Program-made: the position numbers and the translations under genes
Source: DATEJJ01 sp039649115
GTDB lineage: Bacteria > Actinomycetota > Actinomycetes > Mycobacteriales > Micromonosporaceae
Assembly: GCA_039649115.1 (NCBI GenBank)
Contig: JBBWZQ010000423.1
Location: 1-12,116 of the forward strand
Length of the DNA: 12,116 nucleotides
Direction of reading: 5' to 3'
The notes under the pieces: generated by a model
Seen by the model: only the letters and a program-made list of their open reading frames with translations
Databases searched by the model: none
What the model was told of the DNA's origin: nothing
Shown here: positions 6,881 to 12,116 of the stretch, one piece after another
Position numbering within the stretch: position 1 is the first letter of the stretch
Layout: each line of letters starts with the position of its first letter

Positions 6881-6891
6881 ATCGCCGATCA
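6879..6891. promoter_or_regulatory. Perfect palindrome TGATCGCCGATCA, possible operator
   Basis: A 13-base perfect dyad (TGATCG-C-CGATCA) in the divergent gap, sharing its first 2 bases with the preceding inverted repeat. A further TGATCA lies at 6937-6942. The position, about 30 bases upstream of the proposed -35 for the leftward operon and about 180 bases upstream of the rightward gene, would allow control of either direction. The binding protein is unknown. Confidence 0.4.
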
Positions 6892-6980
6892 TGGCTCTGA
6901 CCTCGGCCGACATGCCCGGGCGGCGATCTGAATGGCTGATCATCCTGGCCGGCCGGCAGCACATTCCGGGTGGAGGGCTG

Positions 6981-7010
6981 TTGGTTTGTCACACGCCCGA
7001 AACTTACGGT
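6981..7010 (+). promoter_or_regulatory. Weak promoter-like sequence for the DMFase-like/DUF4082 gene
   Basis: TTGGTT (6981-6986) and TACGGT (7005-7010) are 18 bases apart on the plus strand, 63 bases before the ATG at 7073. The match to consensus is poor, especially at the -35. It is the best pair I could find in the gap. The leader between it and the gene contains two perfect palindromes. Confidence 0.25.
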
Positions 7011-7027
7011 CGCGCTGGGCCACTTGT

Positions 7028-7051
7028 CGTGGCGCCACGGCGTGCGCGCAC
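7028..7051 (+). promoter_or_regulatory. Two adjacent perfect palindromes in the 5' leader of the DMFase-like gene
   Basis: CGTGGCGCCACG (7028-7039) and GTGCGCGCAC (7042-7051) are both perfect palindromes and lie 8-32 bases upstream of the AGGAGA ribosome site (7060-7065). They could be protein-binding sites or fold into small RNA stems near the ribosome site. Short GC-only palindromes arise readily by chance at this base composition, so the call is tentative. Confidence 0.25.
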
Positions 7052-7072
7052 AGGTGCTCAGGAGAACTGGAT

Positions 7073-10000
7073 ATGTCTAACGATTTAGGGTCTTCTGTCG
7101 CGACCGCCGGCCGCGGGTGGTGGCGCCGCCGCCCGGTGACCGCGGCCGCGATCGCGCTGTGCCTGATCGCCGCCGGCCTCGGCGGCAGCGGGAATCCGGC
7201 GTCGGCGGCGACCTGCTCGCCGAACCCCGTGGTCTGTGAGAACGCGCTGACCGGCACCGCGCAGAGCACGTGGGACATGGGCGGGATGGGCGACGACACG
7301 ATCCAGGGCTTCGCCACGGACATGAGTGTCAACGCCGGCGGGACGATCGGCTTCAAGGTCAAGGCGCAGCACGCGTACACCGTCGACATCTACCGGTTGG
7401 GTTACTACGGCGGGCTGGGCGCCCGGAAGATCACCACACTGTCCGGTACCTTCCCGGCGCAGAACCAGTCGACGAGTTGTGTCAGCAGCACGGCGACGGA
7501 GGTCCTCGACTGTGGCACCTGGGCGGTGTCCGCCACCTGGACGGTGCCGGGCACGTCCGTGTCCGGCGTCTACCTCGCGAAGCTCACCCGCACCGACACC
7601 GGCGGGGCCAGCCACGTCACGTTCGTCGTGCGGGACGACGCGAGCACCTCGAAGATCCTGTTCAAGACGGCCGACGCGACGTGGCAGGCGTACAACACCT
7701 ACGGCGGCTCGGACTTCTACCAGGGCAACGCGAACGGCCGGGCTTACAAGATCAGCTACAACCGTCCATTCGCGACCCGCAGCCAGAACTACGGGCGGGA
7801 CTTCCTGTTCAGCAACGAGTACCCGATGATCCGGTTCCTGGAGCGCAACGGGTACGACGTGAGCTACACGACCGATGTGGACACCGACCGCTTCGGCAGC
7901 CTCATCACCAAGCACAAGGTCTTCATGTCGACCGGGCACGACGAGTACTGGTCCGGCACCGAACGGTCCAATGTGGAGGCCGCCCGGACCGCCGGGGTGA
8001 ACCTGGCCTTCTTCAGCGGCAACGAGGTGTACTGGAAGACCCGCTGGGAGAACAGCGTGGACGGCGCCAACACCGACCACCGGACGCTGGTGTGCTACAA
8101 GGAGACCTGGGACAACGGCAAGACGGATCCCTCGTCCGAGTGGACCGGCACCTGGCGTGACCCGCGGTTCTCGCCACCGGCCAACGGCGGCAAGCCGGAA
8201 AACTCGGTCAGCGGCCTGGCGTTCATGGCCAACCACGACGACCTGGCGCTGCAGGTGCCGCCCGCGCAGGGCAGGTACCGGCTGTGGCGTACCAGCAAGG
8301 TGGCGACGCTGGCCATCGCCAACCAGACCAGCACCATGCCCGCACACACCGTCGGGTACGAGTCGGACGAGGACCTGGACAACGGGTACCGCCCGCCCGG
8401 CCTGATCGACGTGTCCACCACGACCGGCGCGACCCCGGAGTACCTGCGCGACTTCGGCAGCACGGTCACGGCCGGCACCACCACGCACCACATGACGCTG
8501 TACAAGGCGGCCAGTGGCGCACTGGTCTTCGCGGCGGGGACGATCCAGTTCGCCTGGGGGCTGGACACCGACCACGACAGCAGCACGACGCCGCTCGCGG
8601 TCGACACGAGCATGCAGCAGCTCGTGATCAACCTGTTCGCGGACATGGGCGTGTCGCCGGCGACGCTGATGAGCGGCCTGACCGCGGCCAGCGCGTCGAC
8701 CGACACCGCGGCGCCCACCGTCGCCGTGTCGGCACCGGCCGCCAACACCACCGTCGGCAGCGGCGCCAAGGTGACCCTGTCCGGCACCGCCGCCGACACC
8801 GGCGGTCTGGTGGCCGGCGTCGAGGTGTCCACCGACGGCGGGACCACCTGGCACCCGGCGACCGGCACGACGTCGTGGTCCTACTCCTACTTCGCCTCGG
8901 GCGTCACGGCGCAGACGGTCAAGGCGCGTGCCGTGGACGACAGCGCGAACATCGGCACCGCGGTGTCCCTGGCCTTGAAGATCAGCGGTCCGTACACGGT
9001 GTTCGGCGCGCGGGTGCCCACCCTGGCGGCCGCCGCCGACTCGTCCGCCGTGGAGCTGGGGCTGTCCTTCACCCCGCAGGACAACGGGTACGTGACCGGC
9101 GTGCGGTTCTACAAGGGCACCGGGAACACCGGTACGCACACGGGCAGCCTGTGGGACGCCGCCGGCAACCAGCTGGCGACCGGGACGTTCGCCGGTGAGA
9201 CCGCGACCGGGTGGCAGACGCTGGCGTTCGCCAGCCCGGTCCAGGTGACTTCCGGCACGAAGTACGTCGTCTCCTACTTCGCGCCCAACGGGCACTACGC
9301 GGCCGACCCGATGGTGTTCAGCTACACCGACTTCGTGGTACCGCCGCTGTCGGTCGCCCGGACCACGACGACCAACTCCAGCGGCGTGTACGCCTACGGC
9401 ACCCGGTTCCCGACCGGGACGTCCAACGACGGCACCAACTACTACGTCGATCCGGTCTTCACCGACAGCTCCATCGGCGGGCCCACGGTGGTGTCCACCT
9501 CGCCGGTCTCCGGTGCCCGGTACGTCGCGCTCGGCGCGCACCCCGCGGCCACGTTCTCCAAGGCGCTCAACGCGGCTACTCTCCAGTTCACCGTCAAGAA
9601 CGCCGCCAGCCAGCCGGTGGCCGGGACGGCGAGCTACGACAGCACCTCGAAGACGGCCACGTTCACGCCGTCGGCGAGCCTGGCGACCGGCACGACGTAC
9701 ACGGCGACGGTGACGGCGAGCGACACGACGGGCAACACCATGGCCGCGCCGTATGCGTGGTCGTTCACCACGGACGCGTACGCCAGCTACGCCACCCTGT
9801 TCGCGCAGAACGCCACCCCGGCCAGCCCGTCGGTCAACGACCCGAACGCGGTGGAGCTGGGCGTGAAGTTCGTCCCGGCGGTCGCCGGCCAGCTCATCGG
9901 CGTGCGGTTCTACAAGGGCAGCGGCAACACCGGCACGCACACCGGTACACTGTGGAGCGCCACCGGCACCCAGCTGGCCACCGCGACGTTCACCAGCGAG

Positions 10001-10783
10001 AGCGCGACGGGCTGGCAGACGGTCGAGTTCGCCAGCCCGGTGACGGTGACCGGCGGCACCACCTACGTCGTCTCCTACTACGCGCCCAGCGGGAACTACG
10101 CCGCCGACTCGAACTACTTCGCGGCGGCCGTGACCAACGGATCCCTCTCCGCTCCCGCCGGGACCAACGGGGTGTACGTCTACGGCTCGCACGCCTTCCC
10201 GGCGAGCTCGTACCAGTCGTCGAACTACTGGGTGGACCCGCTGTTCATCGGTACCGGCAGCCCGAGCCCGAGTCCCAGTCCCAGCCCGAGTCCCAGCGCG
10301 TCGCCGCTGCCGGGCAACGCGGTGACCATCTTCCCGGGTTCGGCCACGCCGGCGAACGCGAGCTGGTCCGACGCGGCCACCGTCGAGGTGGGCGTGAAGT
10401 TCACCGCGGACGTGAACGGCTCGGTCTACGGGGTGAAGTTCTACAAGGGAGCGCAGAACACCGGCACGCACACCGGTTCCCTGTGGACCTCGGCCGGTAC
10501 CCGGCTCGCCACCGGCACGTTCACCGGTGAGAGCGCGTCCGGCTGGCAGACCCTGGTGTTCAGCACCCCGGTGGCGATCACCGCCGGCACCACGTACGTC
10601 GCCTCCTACCTGACGACCGTCGGGTACTACGCGGTGGACGTGAACGCGTTCGCCGGCGGCCTGGACAACGCACCCCTGCACGTACCCGCCATGGGTGGCC
10701 TGTACCTGTACGGCGGCGGCTTCCCGACCAACGCCGTCTCGCACAACTACTGGGTCGACGTCGTGTTCGTCCCCGGTTCGTAG
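7073..10783 (+). CDS. Large secreted protein: N,N-dimethylformamidase beta-like domain, Ig-like domains and three DUF4082 modules
   Basis: A 1236-residue exported protein. Residues 1-45 form a long signal peptide with a WWRRR basic stretch and ASA cleavage site. About 56-535 resembles the C-terminal domain of the N,N-dimethylformamidase large (beta) subunit: IYRLGYYGGLGAR, TADATWQAYNTYGGSDFY, TGHDEYW (287-293), GNEVYW (316-321), WRDPR and a late FAWGLD. In studied DMFase a mononuclear iron is held by two Tyr and one Glu; Tyr and Glu occur in both central motifs here, but I cannot assign ligands without alignment. Then follow an Ig-like domain (543-638), DUF4082 copy 1 (641-796), an SbsA-type Ig-like domain (804-900), DUF4082 copy 2 (903-1058), a Ser-Pro linker (1063-1080) and DUF4082 copy 3 (1083-1232). 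The ATG at 7073 has AGGAGA 7 bases upstream; the frame's upstream extension lacks a signal peptide. No small DMFase alpha subunit is adjacent. The probable role is an extracellular hydrolase or adhesin-like enzyme; the substrate is unknown. Confidence 0.88.
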   Translation: MSNDLGSSVATAGRGWWRRRPVTAAAIALCLIAAGLGGSGNPASAATCSPNPVVCENALTGTAQSTWDMGGMGDDTIQGFATDMSVNAGGTIGFKVKAQHAYTVDIYRLGYYGGLGARKITTLSGTFPAQNQSTSCVSSTATEVLDCGTWAVSATWTVPGTSVSGVYLAKLTRTDTGGASHVTFVVRDDASTSKILFKTADATWQAYNTYGGSDFYQGNANGRAYKISYNRPFATRSQNYGRDFLFSNEYPMIRFLERNGYDVSYTTDVDTDRFGSLITKHKVFMSTGHDEYWSGTERSNVEAARTAGVNLAFFSGNEVYWKTRWENSVDGANTDHRTLVCYKETWDNGKTDPSSEWTGTWRDPRFSPPANGGKPENSVSGLAFMANHDDLALQVPPAQGRYRLWRTSKVATLAIANQTSTMPAHTVGYESDEDLDNGYRPPGLIDVSTTTGATPEYLRDFGSTVTAGTTTHHMTLYKAASGALVFAAGTIQFAWGLDTDHDSSTTPLAVDTSMQQLVINLFADMGVSPATLMSGLTAASASTDTAAPTVAVSAPAANTTVGSGAKVTLSGTAADTGGLVAGVEVSTDGGTTWHPATGTTSWSYSYFASGVTAQTVKARAVDDSANIGTAVSLALKISGPYTVFGARVPTLAAAADSSAVELGLSFTPQDNGYVTGVRFYKGTGNTGTHTGSLWDAAGNQLATGTFAGETATGWQTLAFASPVQVTSGTKYVVSYFAPNGHYAADPMVFSYTDFVVPPLSVARTTTTNSSGVYAYGTRFPTGTSNDGTNYYVDPVFTDSSIGGPTVVSTSPVSGARYVALGAHPAATFSKALNAATLQFTVKNAASQPVAGTASYDSTSKTATFTPSASLATGTTYTATVTASDTTGNTMAAPYAWSFTTDAYASYATLFAQNATPASPSVNDPNAVELGVKFVPAVAGQLIGVRFYKGSGNTGTHTGTLWSATGTQLATATFTSESATGWQTVEFASPVTVTGGTTYVVSYYAPSGNYAADSNYFAAAVTNGSLSAPAGTNGVYVYGSHAFPASSYQSSNYWVDPLFIGTGSPSPSPSPSPSPSASPLPGNAVTIFPGSATPANASWSDAATVEVGVKFTADVNGSVYGVKFYKGAQNTGTHTGSLWTSAGTRLATGTFTGESASGWQTLVFSTPVAITAGTTYVASYLTTVGYYAVDVNAFAGGLDNAPLHVPAMGGLYLYGGGFPTNAVSHNYWVDVVFVPGS
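8993..9460 (+). repeat. DUF4082 module, copy 1 of 3
   Basis: Encodes residues 641-796 of the large secreted protein. It opens with a Phe and a hydrophobic strand, has VELGLSF, then VRFYKG at 677-682 followed by NTGTHTGSLW, GWQTLAF, TKYVVSY and closes with YYVDPVF. Copies 1 and 2 have the same length (156 codons). At DNA level the stretch around 9098-9119 matches the copy 2 stretch around 9899-9920 almost base for base. Confidence 0.85.
9482..9772 (+). other. SbsA-type Ig-like (Big_5) domain coding segment between DUF4082 copies 1 and 2
   Basis: Encodes residues 804-900. It shows the usual order: TVVSTSPVSGA start, a strand with ATFSKALNAATL, the TASYDSTSKTATFTPSASLATGTTYTATVT core and a WSFTT end. 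This domain is a structural spacer in many secreted proteins. Confidence 0.75.
9779..10246 (+). repeat. DUF4082 module, copy 2 of 3
   Basis: Encodes residues 903-1058. Landmarks parallel copy 1: VELGVKF, VRFYKG at 944-949, NTGTHTGTLW, GWQTVEF, TTYVVSY and the closing YWVDPLF. It is directly followed by the Ser-Pro linker. Confidence 0.85.
10259..10312 (+). repeat. Ser-Pro repeat linker coding segment
   Basis: Eighteen codons of alternating AGC/AGT and CCG/CCC, then Ala-Ser-Pro-Leu-Pro, giving a stiff, extended linker (residues 1063-1080) between DUF4082 copies 2 and 3. The 6-base periodicity makes it prone to slippage, so its length may vary among strains. Confidence 0.85.
10319..10768 (+). 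repeat. DUF4082 module, copy 3 of 3
   Basis: Encodes residues 1083-1232, the C-terminal domain. It has VEVGVKF, VKFYKG at 1121-1126, NTGTHTGSLW, GWQTLVF, TTYVASY and YWVDVVF. At 150 codons it is 6 shorter than the other two, the difference lying in the second half. The protein ends four residues later. Confidence 0.85.
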
Positions 10784-11487
10784 CCGGCCCACCTGGCCCA
10801 GCCGTCCAGGTGGGCCACCACGGTCGTCCAGGCGGCGCTGCCCGGGTCGATGAGCGCGAGGTGCGCCACCCCGGGCAGCGCCAGCAACTCGCACGGGTCG
10901 CCGGCCGCCCGCGCCGCGGCGACGTACCGCCCGGCGAAGTCGTACGGCACCGCGTCGTCGTCGGTACCGTGCACCACCAGGCGCGGTACCCGCAGCGGCA
11001 GCCGCAGCGTCGGGCAGGCCGCCCGGTACCGGTCGGGCACCTCGTCCGGCCCGCCGCCCAGCAACTCGCGTACCGCGCCGCCGCTCAGCCCCCGCCGCGC
11101 ACCCTCGACCAGGTCCGTGATCCCGGCGAGCGAGACCACGAGCGAGACCCCGGACGCCCGCTCCCCGGCCGCCCACAGCGCGAGCTGCCCGCCGGCCGAA
11201 TGCCCGACGAGTGCCAGCCGTCCCTTGTGGACGGTACGGACCGCGGCCAGCCCGGCCGCCACGTCCTCGAAGAGCCCCGGCCAGCCCACCCGCCGGTACT
11301 CCAGGTTCACCGCCGTGTACCCGCGCGAGCACAGGTCGGCGGCGAGCGGGCGCATCAGGTCGCACCCGTACCTCGGCCGCCAGTACCCGCCGTGGATGAG
11401 CACCACGACCGGACCGGCGGCACCGGCGGGCCGGCACACCTCCGCGAACTGGTCCGCGTGCGGCCCGTACCGGACCAGGTCAGGCAT
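10747..11487 (-). CDS. Alpha/beta hydrolase of the esterase / kynurenine-formamidase-like type
   Basis: A 246-residue cytoplasmic hydrolase. The oxyanion-hole motif is HGGYW (32-36), the nucleophile Ser97 lies in GHSAGG (95-100), the acid is probably Asp177 in HGTDDDAVP, and the base is His209 in PGVAHLALID. HGGxW is typical of hormone-sensitive-lipase-like and arylformamidase (KynB-type alpha/beta) relatives, so formamide or ester hydrolysis is likely; no tryptophan-degradation genes are near to support kynurenine formamidase itself. The ATG at 11487 overlaps the thioesterase stop by 8 bases (ATGCCTGA), indicating coupling. The 3' end runs 37 bases into the end of the converging DMFase-like gene, and its last 12 residues (GYEPGTNTTSTQ) are a polar tail encoded there. 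No signal peptide is present. Confidence 0.88.
   Translation of the reverse strand: MPDLVRYGPHADQFAEVCRPAGAAGPVVVLIHGGYWRPRYGCDLMRPLAADLCSRGYTAVNLEYRRVGWPGLFEDVAAGLAAVRTVHKGRLALVGHSAGGQLALWAAGERASGVSLVVSLAGITDLVEGARRGLSGGAVRELLGGGPDEVPDRYRAACPTLRLPLRVPRLVVHGTDDDAVPYDFAGRYVAAARAAGDPCELLALPGVAHLALIDPGSAAWTTVVAHLDGWARWAGYEPGTNTTSTQ
10786..10816 (+). terminator. Perfect 11-bp hairpin just after the DMFase-like gene, inside the esterase 3' end
   Basis: Arms 10786-10796 (GGCCCACCTGG) and 10806-10816 are exact reverse complements with a 9-base loop, starting 3 bases past the TAG stop. There is no T-run. On the plus strand it is placed as a terminator. On the other strand the same bases encode Ala-His-Leu-Asp-Gly-Trp-Ala-Arg-Trp-Ala of the converging hydrolase, so leftward transcription must pass through it. 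Confidence 0.65.
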
Positions 11488-11923
11488 CGAGCACCCGCAG
11501 CGCGGCGCGGATCTCCTCCGGTACCGGAACGGGCCGGCGGGAGTCCGCGTCCACGTACACGTGCACGAACCGGCCGACCGCGGCCGGCTCCTCGGCGTGC
11601 TCCCCGAACAGCGCCAGCTGGTACACCACGCTCGATGTGCCGAGCCGCTCCAGCCGGATGCCGGCGGTGACGGTCTCGGGGAAGCGCAACTCGGCGAAGT
11701 ACCGGCAGCCGGTCTCCACCACCACGCCGATCGCGGTCAGCCGCCTGATGTCGGTGCCGCTCGCCTCGATCAGCCAGCCGTTCACGGCGGTGTCGAACAT
11801 GAGGTAGTGGACCACGTTGTTGACGTGACCGTAGACGTCGTCGTCGGACCAGCGCGTCGGCAGGTGCCGCAGCACGGGGAAGTCGCCACGCCGCAGCGCG
11901 CGCGGGTCGTCGTTCACCGGCAC
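11480..11923 (-). CDS. Hot-dog fold (4HBT-like) acyl-CoA thioesterase
   Basis: A 147-residue protein of the 4-hydroxybenzoyl-CoA thioesterase-like family, which hydrolyses acyl-CoA or acyl-carrier thioesters in the cytoplasm. The family signature TRWSDDDVYGHVNNVVHYLMF occupies about residues 23-43, with Asp27 or Asp29 the likely catalytic acid and GHVNN at 32-36. The rest matches the beta strands of a single hot-dog domain (VVETGCRYFAELRFPETV, RLERLGTSSVVYQLALF, VGRFVHVYVD). Of several in-frame starts I chose GTG at 11923, which has GAGG (complement 11932-11935) 8 bases upstream; GTG 11917 is an alternative, and longer versions would collide with the divergent gene. The stop overlaps the next hydrolase start by 8 bases, so the two form an operon. 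The pairing suggests acyl-group turnover, but the substrate is unknown. Confidence 0.9.
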   Translation of the reverse strand: MPVNDDPRALRRGDFPVLRHLPTRWSDDDVYGHVNNVVHYLMFDTAVNGWLIEASGTDIRRLTAIGVVVETGCRYFAELRFPETVTAGIRLERLGTSSVVYQLALFGEHAEEPAAVGRFVHVYVDADSRRPVPVPEEIRAALRVLDA

Positions 11924-11984
11924 CGGTGCAGCCTCGCACACGGCGGTCCTGCGCGGGCCGGCGCCGTGCGGCACAGTAGGTCCC

Positions 11985-12116
11985 ATGACCGCGATTTCCA
12001 CCGCGCTGGCCCGCTTCGCGCAGCGGCTGCACGGGGTGGCCGGCACCGGCCACCATGTCGCCTCGCCGCTGGGCGTCTGGCTGCTGCTGGCGCTGTGCGG
12101 CCGGTGCGCCACGGGC
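11985..12116 (+). CDS. Start of a possible serpin-like protein (3' end outside window)
   Basis: The frame is open for 44 codons from the ATG at 11985 to the window edge and diverges from the thioesterase 61 bases away. The translation runs MTAISTALARFAQRLHGV, then GTGHHVASPLGVWLLLALCG and a Gly/Ala-rich stretch. An amphipathic helix followed by a (V/I)xSPLGVWxLLALxxxGA-type string is how serpin (I4 protease inhibitor) domains begin, and actinobacteria do carry such proteins without signal peptides. Only the first two helices are visible and the reactive loop is not, so this is a suggestion. The ribosome site is weak (AGTAGG, 11975-11980). It could instead be an unrelated hypothetical protein. 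Confidence 0.5.
   Translation, partial: MTAISTALARFAQRLHGVAGTGHHVASPLGVWLLLALCGRCATG

Noticed and set aside
6892..7072. A possible riboswitch in the leader of the large secreted-protein gene
   Set aside because: I looked for c-di-GMP and c-di-AMP type conserved cores and saw none; only short palindromes are present.
7085..11437. A minus-strand open frame of 1450 codons antisense to the large secreted-protein gene
   Set aside because: It is an artefact of very high GC content. The translation is Arg/Gly/Val-rich with no domain, no signal and no ribosome site, while the plus strand has clear domain homology across the same region.

Overview
The window is a stretch of very GC-rich chromosome from an actinobacterium. 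Evidence for this is the strong third-position G/C bias (which opens long meaningless antisense frames), GTG starts beside purine-rich ribosome sites, secreted proteins with Ala-rich signal peptides, and families such as DUF1206, DUF4082 and prodomain-less S53 peptidases. A Micromonosporaceae-type host (Actinoplanes or relatives) would fit, but that is inference from gene style. I see no RNA genes, insertion sequences, CRISPR array or phage genes.

Left part (1-2969, all minus): the start of a lipoprotein gene cut by the window edge, a secreted sedolisin-family (S53) serine-carboxyl peptidase with a strong hairpin behind it, and a membrane protein made of two fused PAP2 phosphatase domains. 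Next (3065-4818, plus, divergent from PAP2) comes a tight pair: a DUF1206 membrane protein and a diacylglycerol-kinase-type lipid kinase 5 bases apart. A lipid kinase and a lipid-phosphate phosphatase on either side of a 95-base divergent gap suggests opposing steps of phospholipid or polyprenyl metabolism.

Middle (4796-6789, minus): a luciferase-like flavin monooxygenase and an alpha/beta hydrolase sharing an ATGA stop/start. They look like a two-step oxidation-then-hydrolysis unit for an unknown small molecule. A 283-base divergent gap with a sigma70-like promoter and several inverted repeats separates this operon from the largest gene of the window. That gene (7073-10783, plus) encodes a secreted 1236-residue protein: a dimethylformamidase-beta-like catalytic domain, Ig-like domains, and three DUF4082 modules with a Ser-Pro linker. 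It ends in a hairpin that lies inside the 3' end of the converging esterase gene.

Right part (10747-11923, minus): a hot-dog thioesterase and an alpha/beta hydrolase overlapping by 8 bases. Divergent from them, the first 44 codons of a plus-strand gene run off the window; they resemble the start of a serpin.

The most unusual items are the secreted DMFase-like/DUF4082 protein, the double PAP2 protein whose second domain lacks the motif-1 lysine, and the monooxygenase-hydrolase pair with its inverted repeats. I did not find clear evidence for a wholly new defence or mobile system.
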